64,000 bases of DNA, from positions 4,154,001 through 4,218,000 of the forward strand of contig NZ_CP108070.1 of assembly GCF_036178845.1 (NCBI RefSeq), read 5' to 3'. Source of the stretch: Streptomyces sp. NBC_00271. Its GTDB lineage: Bacteria; Actinomycetota; Actinomycetes; Streptomycetales; Streptomycetaceae. The notes under the pieces are model-generated. The model searched no databases, was not told the origin of the DNA, and saw only the letters and a program-made list of their open reading frames with translations. Made by a program: the position numbers and the translations under genes. Of the stretch, positions 18,300-26,340 are shown one piece after another (positions within the stretch are counted from its first letter, which is position 1; each line of letters starts with the position of its first letter).

Positions 18300-18757
18300 T
18301 CAGACGAGCGTCACGGTGATGTTGCCGCGGGTCGCCTTCGAGTAGGGGCAGACCTGGTGGGCCCATTCGAGGAGGTCCCGTGCGGTGGCCCCGTCGACGT
18401 TCGGGATCGTCGCGGAGATCTCCACGATGATCCCGAACCCGTCCTCGTTCTTGCCGATGCCGACCTTCGCGATTGGGGTCTCCCCTGCTCGAACGAAGTT
18501 GAGAGCTTGGGGAAGGTCGAGCCGGAGACGTCGGCGTTCTCCTGGCGGGCGACGACGCCGAGGGCACCCTGGAAGCAGGCGCTGTACCCGGCGGCGAAGA
18601 GCTGCTCCGGGTTGGTCCCGGCGCCGCTTCCACCCATCTCCTCGGGCGGGTTCACGACGACGTCGAGCCTGCCGTCGTCGGTGGCGACCCGGCCGTCGCG
18701 ACCGTTCTCGGCGGTGGCGACGGCGGTGTAGAGGACATCGGTCTGCTGGATGGACAT
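18300..18757 (-). pseudogene. ohr: ohr (organic hydroperoxide resistance, OsmC family), frameshifted
   Basis: Ohr reduces organic hydroperoxides using two conserved cysteines. Frame one starts at 18757 and encodes the N-terminal half through GYSACFQG (Cys61) to VSGST. Then a foreign stretch of about 40 bp (18474-18515) follows, after which the rest of Ohr (IAKVGIGKNEDGFG to VCPYSKATRGNI) continues in a different frame to 18300. The single-frame product loses the second Cys. Both halves are otherwise intact and well conserved, so the event looks recent, or there is an unusual decoding mechanism. A related intact OsmC gene is at 35934. Confidence 0.85.
18474..18515. repeat. Small dispersed repeat inserted in ohr
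   Basis: Minus-strand sequence begins CTTCCCCAAGCTCTCAACTT and ends GCAGGGGAGACCCCA. This is a partly self-complementary unit I recognise as widespread in Streptomyces intergenic DNA (recall, not searched). Its length is not a multiple of three relative to the Ohr reading frame. Confidence 0.7.
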
Positions 18758-18869
18758 ACGGTGCGTTCCTCCTTGGTCCGCCGCGACTCGCGCCCACGAT
18801 CGCGACGGTTTCGGAAAGAAGTTACCGTATGCCGGAAGCCTGGCGACAGCCGTCCCGAAGGCCGGAGGG

Positions 18870-19889
18870 TCAGAGCTTGACGATCATCTTGCCGACGTTG
18901 TCGCCGCGCAGGACGCCGAAGAACGCCTCCAGGTTGTTCTCGATGCCCTCGACGACCGTCTCGCTGTACTTGAGCTCGCCGGAGCGGACCCAGGCGCCGA
19001 CCTCCTGCACGAACTGCGCCTGCAGGTCGTAGTGGTCGCCGACCAGGAAGCCCTCGATGCGACCGCGGGTCTGGATGAGGCGGGCGAGGTTCTTCGGGCC
19101 GGAGACGGGCTCGGTGCTGTTGTAGACGGAGATCGCGCCGCAGATGGCGATGCGGCCGTCCCGGTTGAGGGAGCCGATGGCCGCCTCCAGGTGGTCACCG
19201 CCGACGTTGTCGAAGTAGACGTCGACGCCGTCGGGGGCGGCGGCGCGCAGCTGCTCGCTGACCGGGCCGTTCTTGTAGTTGAAGGCGGCGTCGAAGCCGT
19301 ACTCCTCGACGAGCAGCTTGACCTTCTCGTCGGAGCCGGCGGAGCCGATGACGCGCGAGGCGCCCTTGAGCTTGGCGATCTGGCCGACCTGGCTGCCGAC
19401 GGCACCGGCGGCGCCGGAGACGAAGACGGAGTCGCCCTCCTTGAAGGAGGCGGTGCGCAGGAGGCCCGCGTAGGCGGTGAGGCCGGTCATGCCGAGGACG
19501 CCGAGGTACGTCGACAGCGGCGCGGCCTGCGGGTCCACCTTGACGGCCTGCTTGGCGTCCACGACGGCGAATTCGCGCCAGCCCAAGAAGTGCAGGAGGT
19601 GGTCGCCGACCTCGATGCCCTCGGCGTTGGAGGCGACGACCTCACCGACCGCACCGCCCTGCATGACCTTGCCCAGCTCGTAGGGGGCGACGTAGGACTT
19701 GGCCGCCGACATCCTGCCGCGCATGTACGGGTCGACGGACACGTACGCGTTCCGTACGAGGACCTGGCCCTCCCCCGGCTGCGGGACCTCGGCCTCGACC
19801 AGGGCGAAGTCCTCGGTCTTCGGCCAGCCGACCGGGCGGCTGACCAGGTGCCATTCGCGGTTGACGGCGGGGAGCTGGGTCTCGGTCAT
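18870..19889 (-). CDS. Zinc-independent MDR-family NADP oxidoreductase
   Basis: 339-residue reductase of the leukotriene B4 dehydrogenase / CurA-like group, which reduces C=C bonds of enones. The N-terminal NREWHLVSRPVGWP and VDPYMRGRM are characteristic; the nucleotide-binding motif is SGAAGAVGSQVGQ (about 155-167). Zinc-ligand motifs of classical ADHs are absent. ATG at 19889 with GGAAAGG upstream. It is divergent from a MarR gene, which probably represses it in response to an electrophile or phenolic ligand. Confidence 0.92.
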   Translation of the reverse strand: MTETQLPAVNREWHLVSRPVGWPKTEDFALVEAEVPQPGEGQVLVRNAYVSVDPYMRGRMSAAKSYVAPYELGKVMQGGAVGEVVASNAEGIEVGDHLLHFLGWREFAVVDAKQAVKVDPQAAPLSTYLGVLGMTGLTAYAGLLRTASFKEGDSVFVSGAAGAVGSQVGQIAKLKGASRVIGSAGSDEKVKLLVEEYGFDAAFNYKNGPVSEQLRAAAPDGVDVYFDNVGGDHLEAAIGSLNRDGRIAICGAISVYNSTEPVSGPKNLARLIQTRGRIEGFLVGDHYDLQAQFVQEVGAWVRSGELKYSETVVEGIENNLEAFFGVLRGDNVGKMIVKL

Positions 19890-19907
19890 GAGGGGGTGCC
19901 TTTCCTA

Positions 19908-19958
19908 CGTGCATGCACGGGTACGTGCGACTACGGCTCTAATACTTCAGTACCTGAA
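19908..19958. promoter_or_regulatory. Candidate MarR operators
   Basis: Two symmetric sites lie in the 124-bp divergent region: CGTGCATGCACG (19908-19919, perfect palindrome) and TTCAG-TAC-CTGAA (19946-19958). MarR proteins usually bind such short inverted repeats; assignment to this MarR is inference from position. Confidence 0.45.
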
Positions 19959-20013
19959 ACAACCATGCTCCTCAATATTTCATGATGTCAAGTAACGGGG
20001 TAGCCTGGAGCCC

Positions 20014-20448
20014 ATGGCCACGCAAAGAACAACCCGTACCGACCCGCTGACCCTCGAGGTCGTGGACCTCATCGGCACGGTCGTGGCCCGCTATCACGAG
20101 GAGTACGAGGACGCTGCCGCCGAGCATGCGCTGACCGGGGCGCAGGCGCGACTTCTGAGCCTGCTGTCCCTGGAGCCGCTGCCGATGCGGCGGCTCGCCC
20201 AGAAGCTGAAGTGCGAGCCGTCGAACGTGACCGGGATCGTGGACCGGCTGGAGGCGCGGGGCCTGGTCGAGCGGCGCCCCGACCCGTCCGACCGCCGCGT
20301 GAAGCTGGCCGCGGCGACGCAGGAGGGCCGGCGTGTCGCGCGCTCCCTCCGCGACGCCCTCAACTTCGCCCGCGAGCCCCTGGCGGGCCTCTCCACCGAG
20401 GAGCGCCTGTCCCTCCGGGACCTCCTGCAGAGAATGCTCACACCGTAG
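20014..20448 (+). CDS. MarR family transcriptional regulator
   Basis: 144 residues. The winged-helix core is visible: MRRLAQKLKCEPSNVTGIVD recognition region, then the wing RRPDPSDRRVK. ATG start with TGGAG upstream. No OhrR-type N-terminal redox Cys; the only Cys is in KLKCEPS within the DNA-binding helix region. It probably controls the divergent MDR reductase and itself. Confidence 0.92.
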   Translation: MATQRTTRTDPLTLEVVDLIGTVVARYHEEYEDAAAEHALTGAQARLLSLLSLEPLPMRRLAQKLKCEPSNVTGIVDRLEARGLVERRPDPSDRRVKLAAATQEGRRVARSLRDALNFAREPLAGLSTEERLSLRDLLQRMLTP

Positions 20449-20465
20449 TTTTCGGCTGCGGGTGA

Positions 20466-20557
20466 GTGGGGGTTGCTCGCGCAGTTCTACGCGCCCCTAA
20501 AAGCTCGGGGCGAAGCCCCGTCTCAGGGGCGCGGGGAACTGCGCGGCCAGCCCCCAC
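20466..20557. repeat. Inverted pair of the dispersed repeat forming a long hairpin
   Basis: Copies in opposite orientation (20466-20498 and 20524-20557) flank a CGGGGCGAAGCCCCG hairpin (20506-20520), so the whole 92-bp unit can fold on itself. It lies between the convergent MarR and SCO2400-like genes and may act as a bidirectional terminator. Confidence 0.75.
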
Positions 20558-20588
20558 CCACCCGCAGCCGACAAAACCAGGGAACCCC

Positions 20589-21422
20589 CTACGTGCACCA
20601 CCACAGGAAACGGTTGCAATGCGAAGGTGAAGGCGAGGGCGACGGCGCGGCCGAGGTGGGCGCGGCCGTCGGCCTGGGGGACGACTTCGGCGGAGTCGAG
20701 GACACGGGGCCGGACGTCGAGGACGGCACCACACCGGTACCCGTCGTCGCCGACTGCTCCTGCGTGTCCTTCTTGTCGTCCTTGGACTTGTCGTCCTTGG
20801 CGGACTGGGAAGCGGAGGGAGACGCCGACGCGTCCGGAGAGGGCGACGCGGTGGACGTAGCACCGGACGAACCCCCCGCGTCGGTGCTCGGCCGCGCCGT
20901 CCCGGCGTCCGAGGACGCCGACCCGTCCGCCGACTCACCCCCGGCCGCGGCAGGCTTCGGCAACAGCCCCGGCCCGTCTATGCCGAGCTCGGCGAGGCTC
21001 AGCCCACCCGCCGCCAGCACGAACCCCGCGGCGATGAGCAGCACCCGACGCCGCCGACGACGATGCGCCGCGGCCTTCCGGTCCCGCCGGCTCGCACCGC
21101 CGGGCCCCTCCGAGTCCCGGCCCCGGCCTCTCCCGCGCCCACGGCCGCGCCGCCGGGCAGCGGCCCGTCCGGACGGCTCCCCCTCGCCGTCCTCGTCCTC
21201 GCCGTCCTCGCCGTCCTCGTCTTCGTCGTCGTCGGGATCTTCATCGTCGTCGTTGTCGCCCTCGTACAACGAGTCGCCACCGACATCGACCGCCCCCGCG
21301 CCCGTTCCGGCACGCTTGTCGGTCTGCTCCGCATGCGTGCGGAGCTGTTCGGCTGAGGTGCCGCACCCCGGGCAGGCAAGGGCGCCGTTGAGGTGCCGTC
21401 GGCACGGGTCGCAGTAGTCCAT
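20589..21422 (-). CDS. SCO2400-like membrane protein with zinc ribbon
   Basis: 277 residues. Order of parts: N-terminal zinc-ribbon cysteines C4, C7, C17 and C20 (CDPC, CPGC); a very acidic Asp/Glu run (about 55-82); a Gly/Arg-rich basic stretch (about 88-126); one membrane helix (about 127-148); a Ser/Pro/Thr-rich extracellular region; and a C-terminal CNRFLWWCT. I recall the SCO2400 family by its start; function unknown. Topology is probably cytoplasmic zinc ribbon, single span, external tail with a possible disulfide. Confidence 0.75.
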   Translation of the reverse strand: MDYCDPCRRHLNGALACPGCGTSAEQLRTHAEQTDKRAGTGAGAVDVGGDSLYEGDNDDDEDPDDDEDEDGEDGEDEDGEGEPSGRAAARRRGRGRGRGRGRDSEGPGGASRRDRKAAAHRRRRRRVLLIAAGFVLAAGGLSLAELGIDGPGLLPKPAAAGGESADGSASSDAGTARPSTDAGGSSGATSTASPSPDASASPSASQSAKDDKSKDDKKDTQEQSATTGTGVVPSSTSGPVSSTPPKSSPRPTAAPTSAAPSPSPSPSHCNRFLWWCT

Positions 21423-21630
21423 GACGCCGGAAGACTAAGTTCCTCACAGGTAACGTGCATAGTCACAGCTGTGAAAGTTATGTAGGGAACTGCCTGTTCC
21501 GGCGCGCCGCGCTCCCCGTTCACAGCATCGCGCGCGCGACGAGCCGAGGCATACCGGCAAAATCCGCCGCCGATCGTTCCGTTCGACCCATTGACACCTC
21601 CGGGGCCACGTCCTTACTGTCACGCCAGCA

Positions 21631-21657
21631 TTTCGAACGTGTGACGAAATTTCGAAC
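21631..21657. promoter_or_regulatory. Candidate IclR operator upstream of dehydratase
   Basis: TTTCGAAC occurs twice (21631-21638 and 21650-21657); the second belongs to CGAAATTTCG, a 10-bp perfect palindrome within a GTTCGAAATTTCGAAC-like site. It ends 30 bp before the GTG of the dehydratase. The same motif precedes the IclR gene. Confidence 0.55.
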
Positions 21658-21687
21658 AGAGCCGCAAGAGCACAGGGGGCAACTGCC

Positions 21688-22845
21688 GTGCGCATCACGG
21701 GAATCAGCACACACGTGGTCGGGACGCCCTGGCGCAACCTGACCTACGTCCAGGTGCACACCGACGAGGGCCTGACCGGAGTCGGCGAGACCCGCATGCT
21801 GGGCCACACCGACGCACTGATCGGCTATCTGCGGGAGGCCGAGGCCAATCACATTCTCGGCTCCGACCCGTTCGCTGTCGAGGACCTCGTCCGACGGATG
21901 AAGTACGGCGACTACGGGCGCGCCGGCGAGATCGTGATGTCCGGCATCGCGGTCATCGAGATGGCCTGCTGGGACATCAAGGGCAAGGCGCTCGGCGTCC
22001 CTGTGTGGCAGCTGCTCGGTGGCAAGGTCACCGACAGGGTCAAGGCCTACGCCAATGGGTGGTACACGACCGAGCGAACTCCGGAGGCCTATCACAAGGC
22101 CGCCCAGGAGGTCGTGGCGCGCGGGTACAAGGCGCTGAAGATCGACCCCTTCGGGACCGGGCACTTCGAGCTCGACCACGAGGCGACGCTCTACTCCGTC
22201 TCGCTGATCGAGGCCGTGCGCGACGCGATCGGCCCCGAGGCCGAGTTGATGCTGGAGATGCACGGCCGGTTCTCCCCTTCCACCGCCGTCCGGCTCGCCC
22301 GCGAGCTCGCGCCCTTCAAGCCCGCGTGGCTGGAGGAGCCGGTCCCGCCGGAGAACCTGAAGGCCCTGGAGAAGGTCGCCGCCAAGGTGGACATCCCGGT
22401 CGCGACCGGTGAGCGCATCCACGACCGCATCGAGTTCCGCGAGCTCTTCGAGAGCCAGGCCGTGGACATCATCCAGCCCGACGTCGGTCACATCGGCGGC
22501 ATCTGGGAGACCCGGAAGCTGGCCGCCACCGCCGAGGCGCACTACGTCCTCGTCGCGCCCCACAACGTCGGTGGCCCCGTCCTCACCGCCGCCTCCCTCC
22601 AAGTCGGCTTCACCTCCCCCAACTTCAAGATCCTCGAACACTTCAACGACTTCGCGGACGCGGAGATCAAGAAGGTCGTGAAGGGCGCCCCGCAGGTCGT
22701 CGACGGCTACTTCGAGCTGTCCCACGAGCCAGGTCTCGGCGTCGAGCTGGACGTCGACGCGGCGGCCGAGTTCCCGCAGCAGCAGGCCCGTTTCGACCTG
22801 TGGGCCGACGGCTGGGAGCAGCGCAAGCCCAAGGGGTCGCAGTGA
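21688..22845 (+). CDS. Enolase-superfamily sugar-acid dehydratase (GalD/MR type)
   Basis: 385-residue mandelate racemase/muconate lactonizing enzyme family protein. It resembles D-galactonate and related dehydratases that turn an aldonate into its 2-keto-3-deoxy form. Metal ligands: Glu190 (LMLEMHGRF), Glu216 (WLEEPVPPEN) and Glu242 (VATGERI). Acid/base candidates: His192 and His292 (VAPHNVGGP); Lys151 is in the KALKIDPFG strand. GTG start with AGGGGG upstream. It overlaps the next gene by 4 bp (GTGA), so the two are coupled. The exact substrate is not certain. Confidence 0.88.
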   Translation: MRITGISTHVVGTPWRNLTYVQVHTDEGLTGVGETRMLGHTDALIGYLREAEANHILGSDPFAVEDLVRRMKYGDYGRAGEIVMSGIAVIEMACWDIKGKALGVPVWQLLGGKVTDRVKAYANGWYTTERTPEAYHKAAQEVVARGYKALKIDPFGTGHFELDHEATLYSVSLIEAVRDAIGPEAELMLEMHGRFSPSTAVRLARELAPFKPAWLEEPVPPENLKALEKVAAKVDIPVATGERIHDRIEFRELFESQAVDIIQPDVGHIGGIWETRKLAATAEAHYVLVAPHNVGGPVLTAASLQVGFTSPNFKILEHFNDFADAEIKKVVKGAPQVVDGYFELSHEPGLGVELDVDAAAEFPQQQARFDLWADGWEQRKPKGSQ

Positions 22846-23846
22846 GCACCGCGGTCGTCGTCGAGGCGCCGGGCGAGCACCGGCTGATCGAGCACGAGCC
22901 GGTGCGGCCGGGCGCCGGTGAGGCGCTGGTGCGGGTGCACGCCGTGGGCATTTGCGGCAGCGACCGCGAGGTCTACCAGGGCAACCGTCCTGACGGGTAC
23001 GTCCGTTACCCGCTCACGCCCGGCCACGAGTGGTCGGGGACCGTCGAGGCGGTCGGGGCCGGGGTTCCGGAGTCGATCGTCGGGCGCAAGGTCGTCGGCG
23101 AGGGCTTCCGCAACTGCCAGGTCTGCGACCGCTGCCACGCGGGCGAGACAACGTTGTGCACGGCGGGGTACGAGGAGACCGGGTTCACCCAGCCGGGCGC
23201 GATGGCGACCACGCTGACCCTCCCGGCGCGGCTGCTGCACGTGCTGCCGGACGACGCCGACCTGACGGCGGCGGCCCTCCTGGAGCCCGCCGCCTGCATC
23301 GCGGCCGCCGCGCTGAAGGCGAACGCCCGGCCCGGTGAGCGGGTCGCGGTGGTCGGGACCGGCACGCTCGGGATGTTCGCGATCCAGTTCCTGAAGGCGA
23401 ACTCTCCCGCGGAGCTGCTCGTGGTCGGGACCCGGCCGGACCGGGCGGCGCTGTCCAAGGACTTCGGCGCCACCGACTTCCGTACGAAGGACCAGGAACT
23501 CCCCGACGACTTCGACGTCGTCATCGAGACCGCCGGGTCCGCGTCCGCCGCGCGCACCGCCGCCTCCCTGCTGAGGCGCGGCGGACGCCTGGTCCTCACG
23601 GGGATCCCGGCGCCGGGCGCCGAGGGGCTCGACCCCACCGATCTCGTCGTACGGCAGCTGGAGGTGCACACCGTGTTCGGTGCGCCGCCGGCGGCCTGGG
23701 CGCACACCGTGCGGGTCTTCGGGGCCGGGCTGCTCAGCCCGTTGCCGCTGGTCACGCACGAGTTGCCGCTCGCCGAGTTCCCGCAGGCCATCGAGTTGGT
23801 GGGGTCCGGCGATCCCAAGGTCGGAAAGGTCCTGCTGAAGCCGTAG
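22842..23846 (+). CDS. Zinc-dependent alcohol/polyol dehydrogenase
   Basis: 334 residues. Catalytic zinc ligands Cys38 (GICGSD) and His62-Glu63 (GHEWSG); four-Cys structural zinc lobe at C92, C95, C98 and C106; nucleotide motif VVGTGTLGMF. The family includes sorbitol, threonine and sugar dehydrogenases. GTG start inside the stop of the dehydratase, so translation is coupled. It probably oxidises a sugar or polyol, feeding the same route as the dehydratase. Followed by a long hairpin. Confidence 0.9.
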   Translation: MSTAVVVEAPGEHRLIEHEPVRPGAGEALVRVHAVGICGSDREVYQGNRPDGYVRYPLTPGHEWSGTVEAVGAGVPESIVGRKVVGEGFRNCQVCDRCHAGETTLCTAGYEETGFTQPGAMATTLTLPARLLHVLPDDADLTAAALLEPAACIAAAALKANARPGERVAVVGTGTLGMFAIQFLKANSPAELLVVGTRPDRAALSKDFGATDFRTKDQELPDDFDVVIETAGSASAARTAASLLRRGGRLVLTGIPAPGAEGLDPTDLVVRQLEVHTVFGAPPAAWAHTVRVFGAGLLSPLPLVTHELPLAEFPQAIELVGSGDPKVGKVLLKP

Positions 23847-23857
23847 TCCCCCGAGCC

Positions 23858-23900
23858 GTACGCCGGTACGGAGTTACCTGACGGCTCCGTACCGGCGTAC
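23858..23900 (+). terminator. Hairpin after dehydrogenase
   Basis: Perfect 16-bp stem (GTACGCCGGTACGGAG and its complement), loop of 11, no T run. It separates the dehydratase/dehydrogenase pair from the next transcription unit. Confidence 0.7.
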
Positions 23901-23935
23901 CACCCAAGCGCCGCACACCCAAGGTCGCGAACTTC

Positions 23936-23951
23936 GTTCGAAATATCGAAC
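23936..23951. promoter_or_regulatory. Candidate IclR operator upstream of U32-like gene
   Basis: GTTCGA-AATA-TCGAAC, perfect 6-bp arms, matching the motifs near 21650, 54646 and 56458. It lies 135 bp upstream of the U32-like start. Confidence 0.55.
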
Positions 23952-24005
23952 ATATCGGCATCAGTACGTGCACCACGCGCCGGCACCCGCACCACCCGTC
24001 CGCAC

Positions 24006-24062
24006 GCACACCACATCCGCATGCGCACCGCATCTGTACGCGCACCACATCTGTACGCGCCA
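24006..24062. repeat. Degenerate 17-bp tandem repeat
   Basis: CATCTGTACGCGC occurs at 24031 and 24048, with more diverged units upstream (CACATCCGCATGCGC). It lies in the leader of the U32-like gene. Confidence 0.6.
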
Positions 24063-24085
24063 CCCTCGAACACGAAGGACAGCCA

Positions 24086-25054
24086 GTGACCGACGCCGCC
24101 CCTACGGCAGCCCGTCGACCCGGTGAGCAGGCGCTCGCCGCGCTCGGCCTGGGCGCACCCGCCCTCTCCCCCGCCGACGCCTCGCCGCACACCTTCCCGG
24201 GGGGCGGCCGCTGGCGCACCGAGGTTCCCTCCGTGGAGGGGCCCGAGGCCCTGGCCGTGGTCCTCAAGGAGTCCTCGCGGCTCGACGTACCGATCCACCG
24301 GATCAGCCAGGGCAGCGGTGTCTGGATGCTGACCGACGCCGAGATCACCGAGATGGTCGAGGCCACCGGTGAACGAGACATCGAGCTCTGCCTGTTCACC
24401 GGGCCGCGCGGCACCTGGGACATCGGCGGTTCGGTGCGCTCGGACTCGCGCGGCGGCGGCCTGCGGGCCCGTGGCCACGACGCGGTGGCCGGCTGCGTCG
24501 AAGATGCCCTCCGCGCAACGGAGTTGGGCGTCAAGTGCCTTCTCGTCGCCGACGAGGGCGTCTTGTGGACCCTGCACCGGGCGCGCGCGGCGGGGATCAT
24601 CCCGGCCGACACGACCCTCAAGCTCTCGGCACTGGTGGGCCCGGTCAACCCGGCCTCATACGCGGTGTACGAGAAACTCGGCGCGGACTCCATCAACGTG
24701 CCGAGCGATCTGACGCTCGATCATCTCACCGAGATACGGCGAGTTTCAGCCGCTCCGATGGACATGTACATCGAGGCTCCCGACGACCTCGGCGGCTATG
24801 TGCGGATGTACGAGGTCGCCGAGCTGATCCGGCGCGGCGCACCGCTGTACCTCAAGTTCGGCCTGTCCAAAGCCCCCGGAATCTACCCGTACGGGCACCA
24901 CTTGCGGGACCTGACCCTGAACACCGCCAAGGAACGGGTGCGTCGCGGCAGGCTCGCCCTGGACCTGCTCGCGCGGCACGGAGCGGACGGCGACATGGCG
25001 CCGCTCGGATCCCGGCTGCCCGGAACTCTCACGCGCTTCAACACCACCTCATAA
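24086..25054 (+). CDS. U32-peptidase-like TIM-barrel protein, unknown role
   Basis: 322 residues, no signal peptide. The central part has alternating beta/alpha pattern (for example CLLVADEGVLWTL, INVPSDLTLDHL, LYLKFGLS) resembling the U32 peptidase fold, but I see no clear catalytic motif. GTG start with GAAGGA upstream. It is positioned directly ahead of the sugar ABC importer and behind the dehydratase pair, with a candidate IclR site in its leader, so a role in the sugar-acid route (for instance the missing aldolase step) is possible but unproven. Confidence 0.6.
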   Translation: MTDAAPTAARRPGEQALAALGLGAPALSPADASPHTFPGGGRWRTEVPSVEGPEALAVVLKESSRLDVPIHRISQGSGVWMLTDAEITEMVEATGERDIELCLFTGPRGTWDIGGSVRSDSRGGGLRARGHDAVAGCVEDALRATELGVKCLLVADEGVLWTLHRARAAGIIPADTTLKLSALVGPVNPASYAVYEKLGADSINVPSDLTLDHLTEIRRVSAAPMDMYIEAPDDLGGYVRMYEVAELIRRGAPLYLKFGLSKAPGIYPYGHHLRDLTLNTAKERVRRGRLALDLLARHGADGDMAPLGSRLPGTLTRFNTTS

Positions 25055-25195
25055 CGTTCGCACAAAACCCCTTCACACAAGACGACACAGCCGCGCACAA
25101 TCCCACACACCTCTACTCGGTCTTCCCTCGCAACGCTCTCGGAGCATCCCCGTAACACGAGACCGAGCCGGTCCAAGACATCAAGGATGATGATC

Positions 25196-26308
25196 ATGCG
25201 CAACCGCAGAGCCGCTCTCACCGCCATCGCCGGCGCGGCCTCCCTCGCCCTCACCCTGACCGCCTGCGGCCAGAGCGGCGACGGCGGCAGCAAGGACTCC
25301 TCCACCAGCTCCAAGGGCGGCACGATCGGCATCTCGATGCCGACCAAGTCCTCCGAGCGCTGGATCGCCGACGGCAAGAACGTGGTCAAGGACCTTGAGG
25401 CGAAGGGCTACAAGACCAAGCTGGCCTACGGCGAGGACGACCCGGACACGCAGGTCTCGCAGATCGAGAACATGATCACGCAGGGCGTGAAGGCCCTGAT
25501 CATCGCGGCCATCGACAACAAGTCGATGAACAACGTGCTCCAGCAGGCCGCCGACGCCAAGATCCCGGTGATCTCCTACGACCGTCTGATCCTCGGCACG
25601 AAGAACGTCGACTACTACGCGTCCTTCGACAACGAGAAGGTCGGCACGCTCCAGGGCACCTACATCCTGCAGAAGCTCGGTCTCGCGGACGGCTCCAAGA
25701 AGGGCCCGTTCAACATCGAGCTCTTCGCCGGCTCGAACGACGACAACAACACGAAGTACTTCTTCGGCGGCGCGATGAAGGCTCTGCAGCCGTACATCGA
25801 CAAGAAGCAGCTCGTCGTCAAGTCCGGCCAGACCGCGCTGAACCAGGTCACCACCCTGCGCTGGGACGGCGGCACCGCCCAGAAGCGCATGGACGACATC
25901 CTGACCTCGTCGTACAAGAGCGCCCGGGTCGACGCCGTGCTCTCGCCCTACGACGGCATCTCCATCGGCATCCTCTCCTCGCTGAAGTCGGACGACTACG
26001 GCTCCAAGAACAAGCCGCTGCCGGTCGTCACCGGTCAGGACGCCGAGCTGGCCTCGGTGAAGTCGATCATCTCGGGTGAGCAGACGCAGACCGTCTACAA
26101 GGACATCCGCAAGCTGGCGCAGGTGGCCACGGACATGGTCGACGCGGCTCTCAACAACAAGAAGCCCGAGATCAACGACGACAAGACGTACGACAACGGC
26201 ACCAAGGTCGTCCCCGCCTACCTGCTGCAGCCGGTCAGCGTCGACAAGACCAACTACGAGAAGGAACTCGTCGCCACCGGCTACTACAAGGACAGCGACC
26301 TCAAGTAA
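25196..26308 (+). CDS. chvE: Sugar ABC transporter substrate-binding lipoprotein (ChvE type)
   Basis: 370 residues. Signal peptide with lipobox LTAC, then a periplasmic-binding-protein-like fold of the xylose/galactose/arabinose (ChvE, XylF) group. Recognised from [15 protein letters not shown] and [15 protein letters not shown]. It captures a monosaccharide outside the membrane for the GguAB importer. The ATG at 25196 was chosen because AAGGA (25183-25187) sits 8 bases before it; ATGs at 25187 and 25190 are too close. Pentose or galactose specificity is inferred from homology only. Confidence 0.9.
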   Translation: MRNRRAALTAIAGAASLALTLTACGQSGDGGSKDSSTSSKGGTIGISMPTKSSERWIADGKNVVKDLEAKGYKTKLAYGEDDPDTQVSQIENMITQGVKALIIAAIDNKSMNNVLQQAADAKIPVISYDRLILGTKNVDYYASFDNEKVGTLQGTYILQKLGLADGSKKGPFNIELFAGSNDDNNTKYFFGGAMKALQPYIDKKQLVVKSGQTALNQVTTLRWDGGTAQKRMDDILTSSYKSARVDAVLSPYDGISIGILSSLKSDDYGSKNKPLPVVTGQDAELASVKSIISGEQTQTVYKDIRKLAQVATDMVDAALNNKKPEINDDKTYDNGTKVVPAYLLQPVSVDKTNYEKELVATGYYKDSDLK

Positions 26309-26340
26309 CCGCCACCCCCTAGTGATTGGAAGGCACGACC

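Noticed and set aside
23858-23900. Stem GTACGCCGGTACGGAG as an operator
   Set aside because: Perfect long stem located directly after a stop codon fits a terminator better than a protein site.
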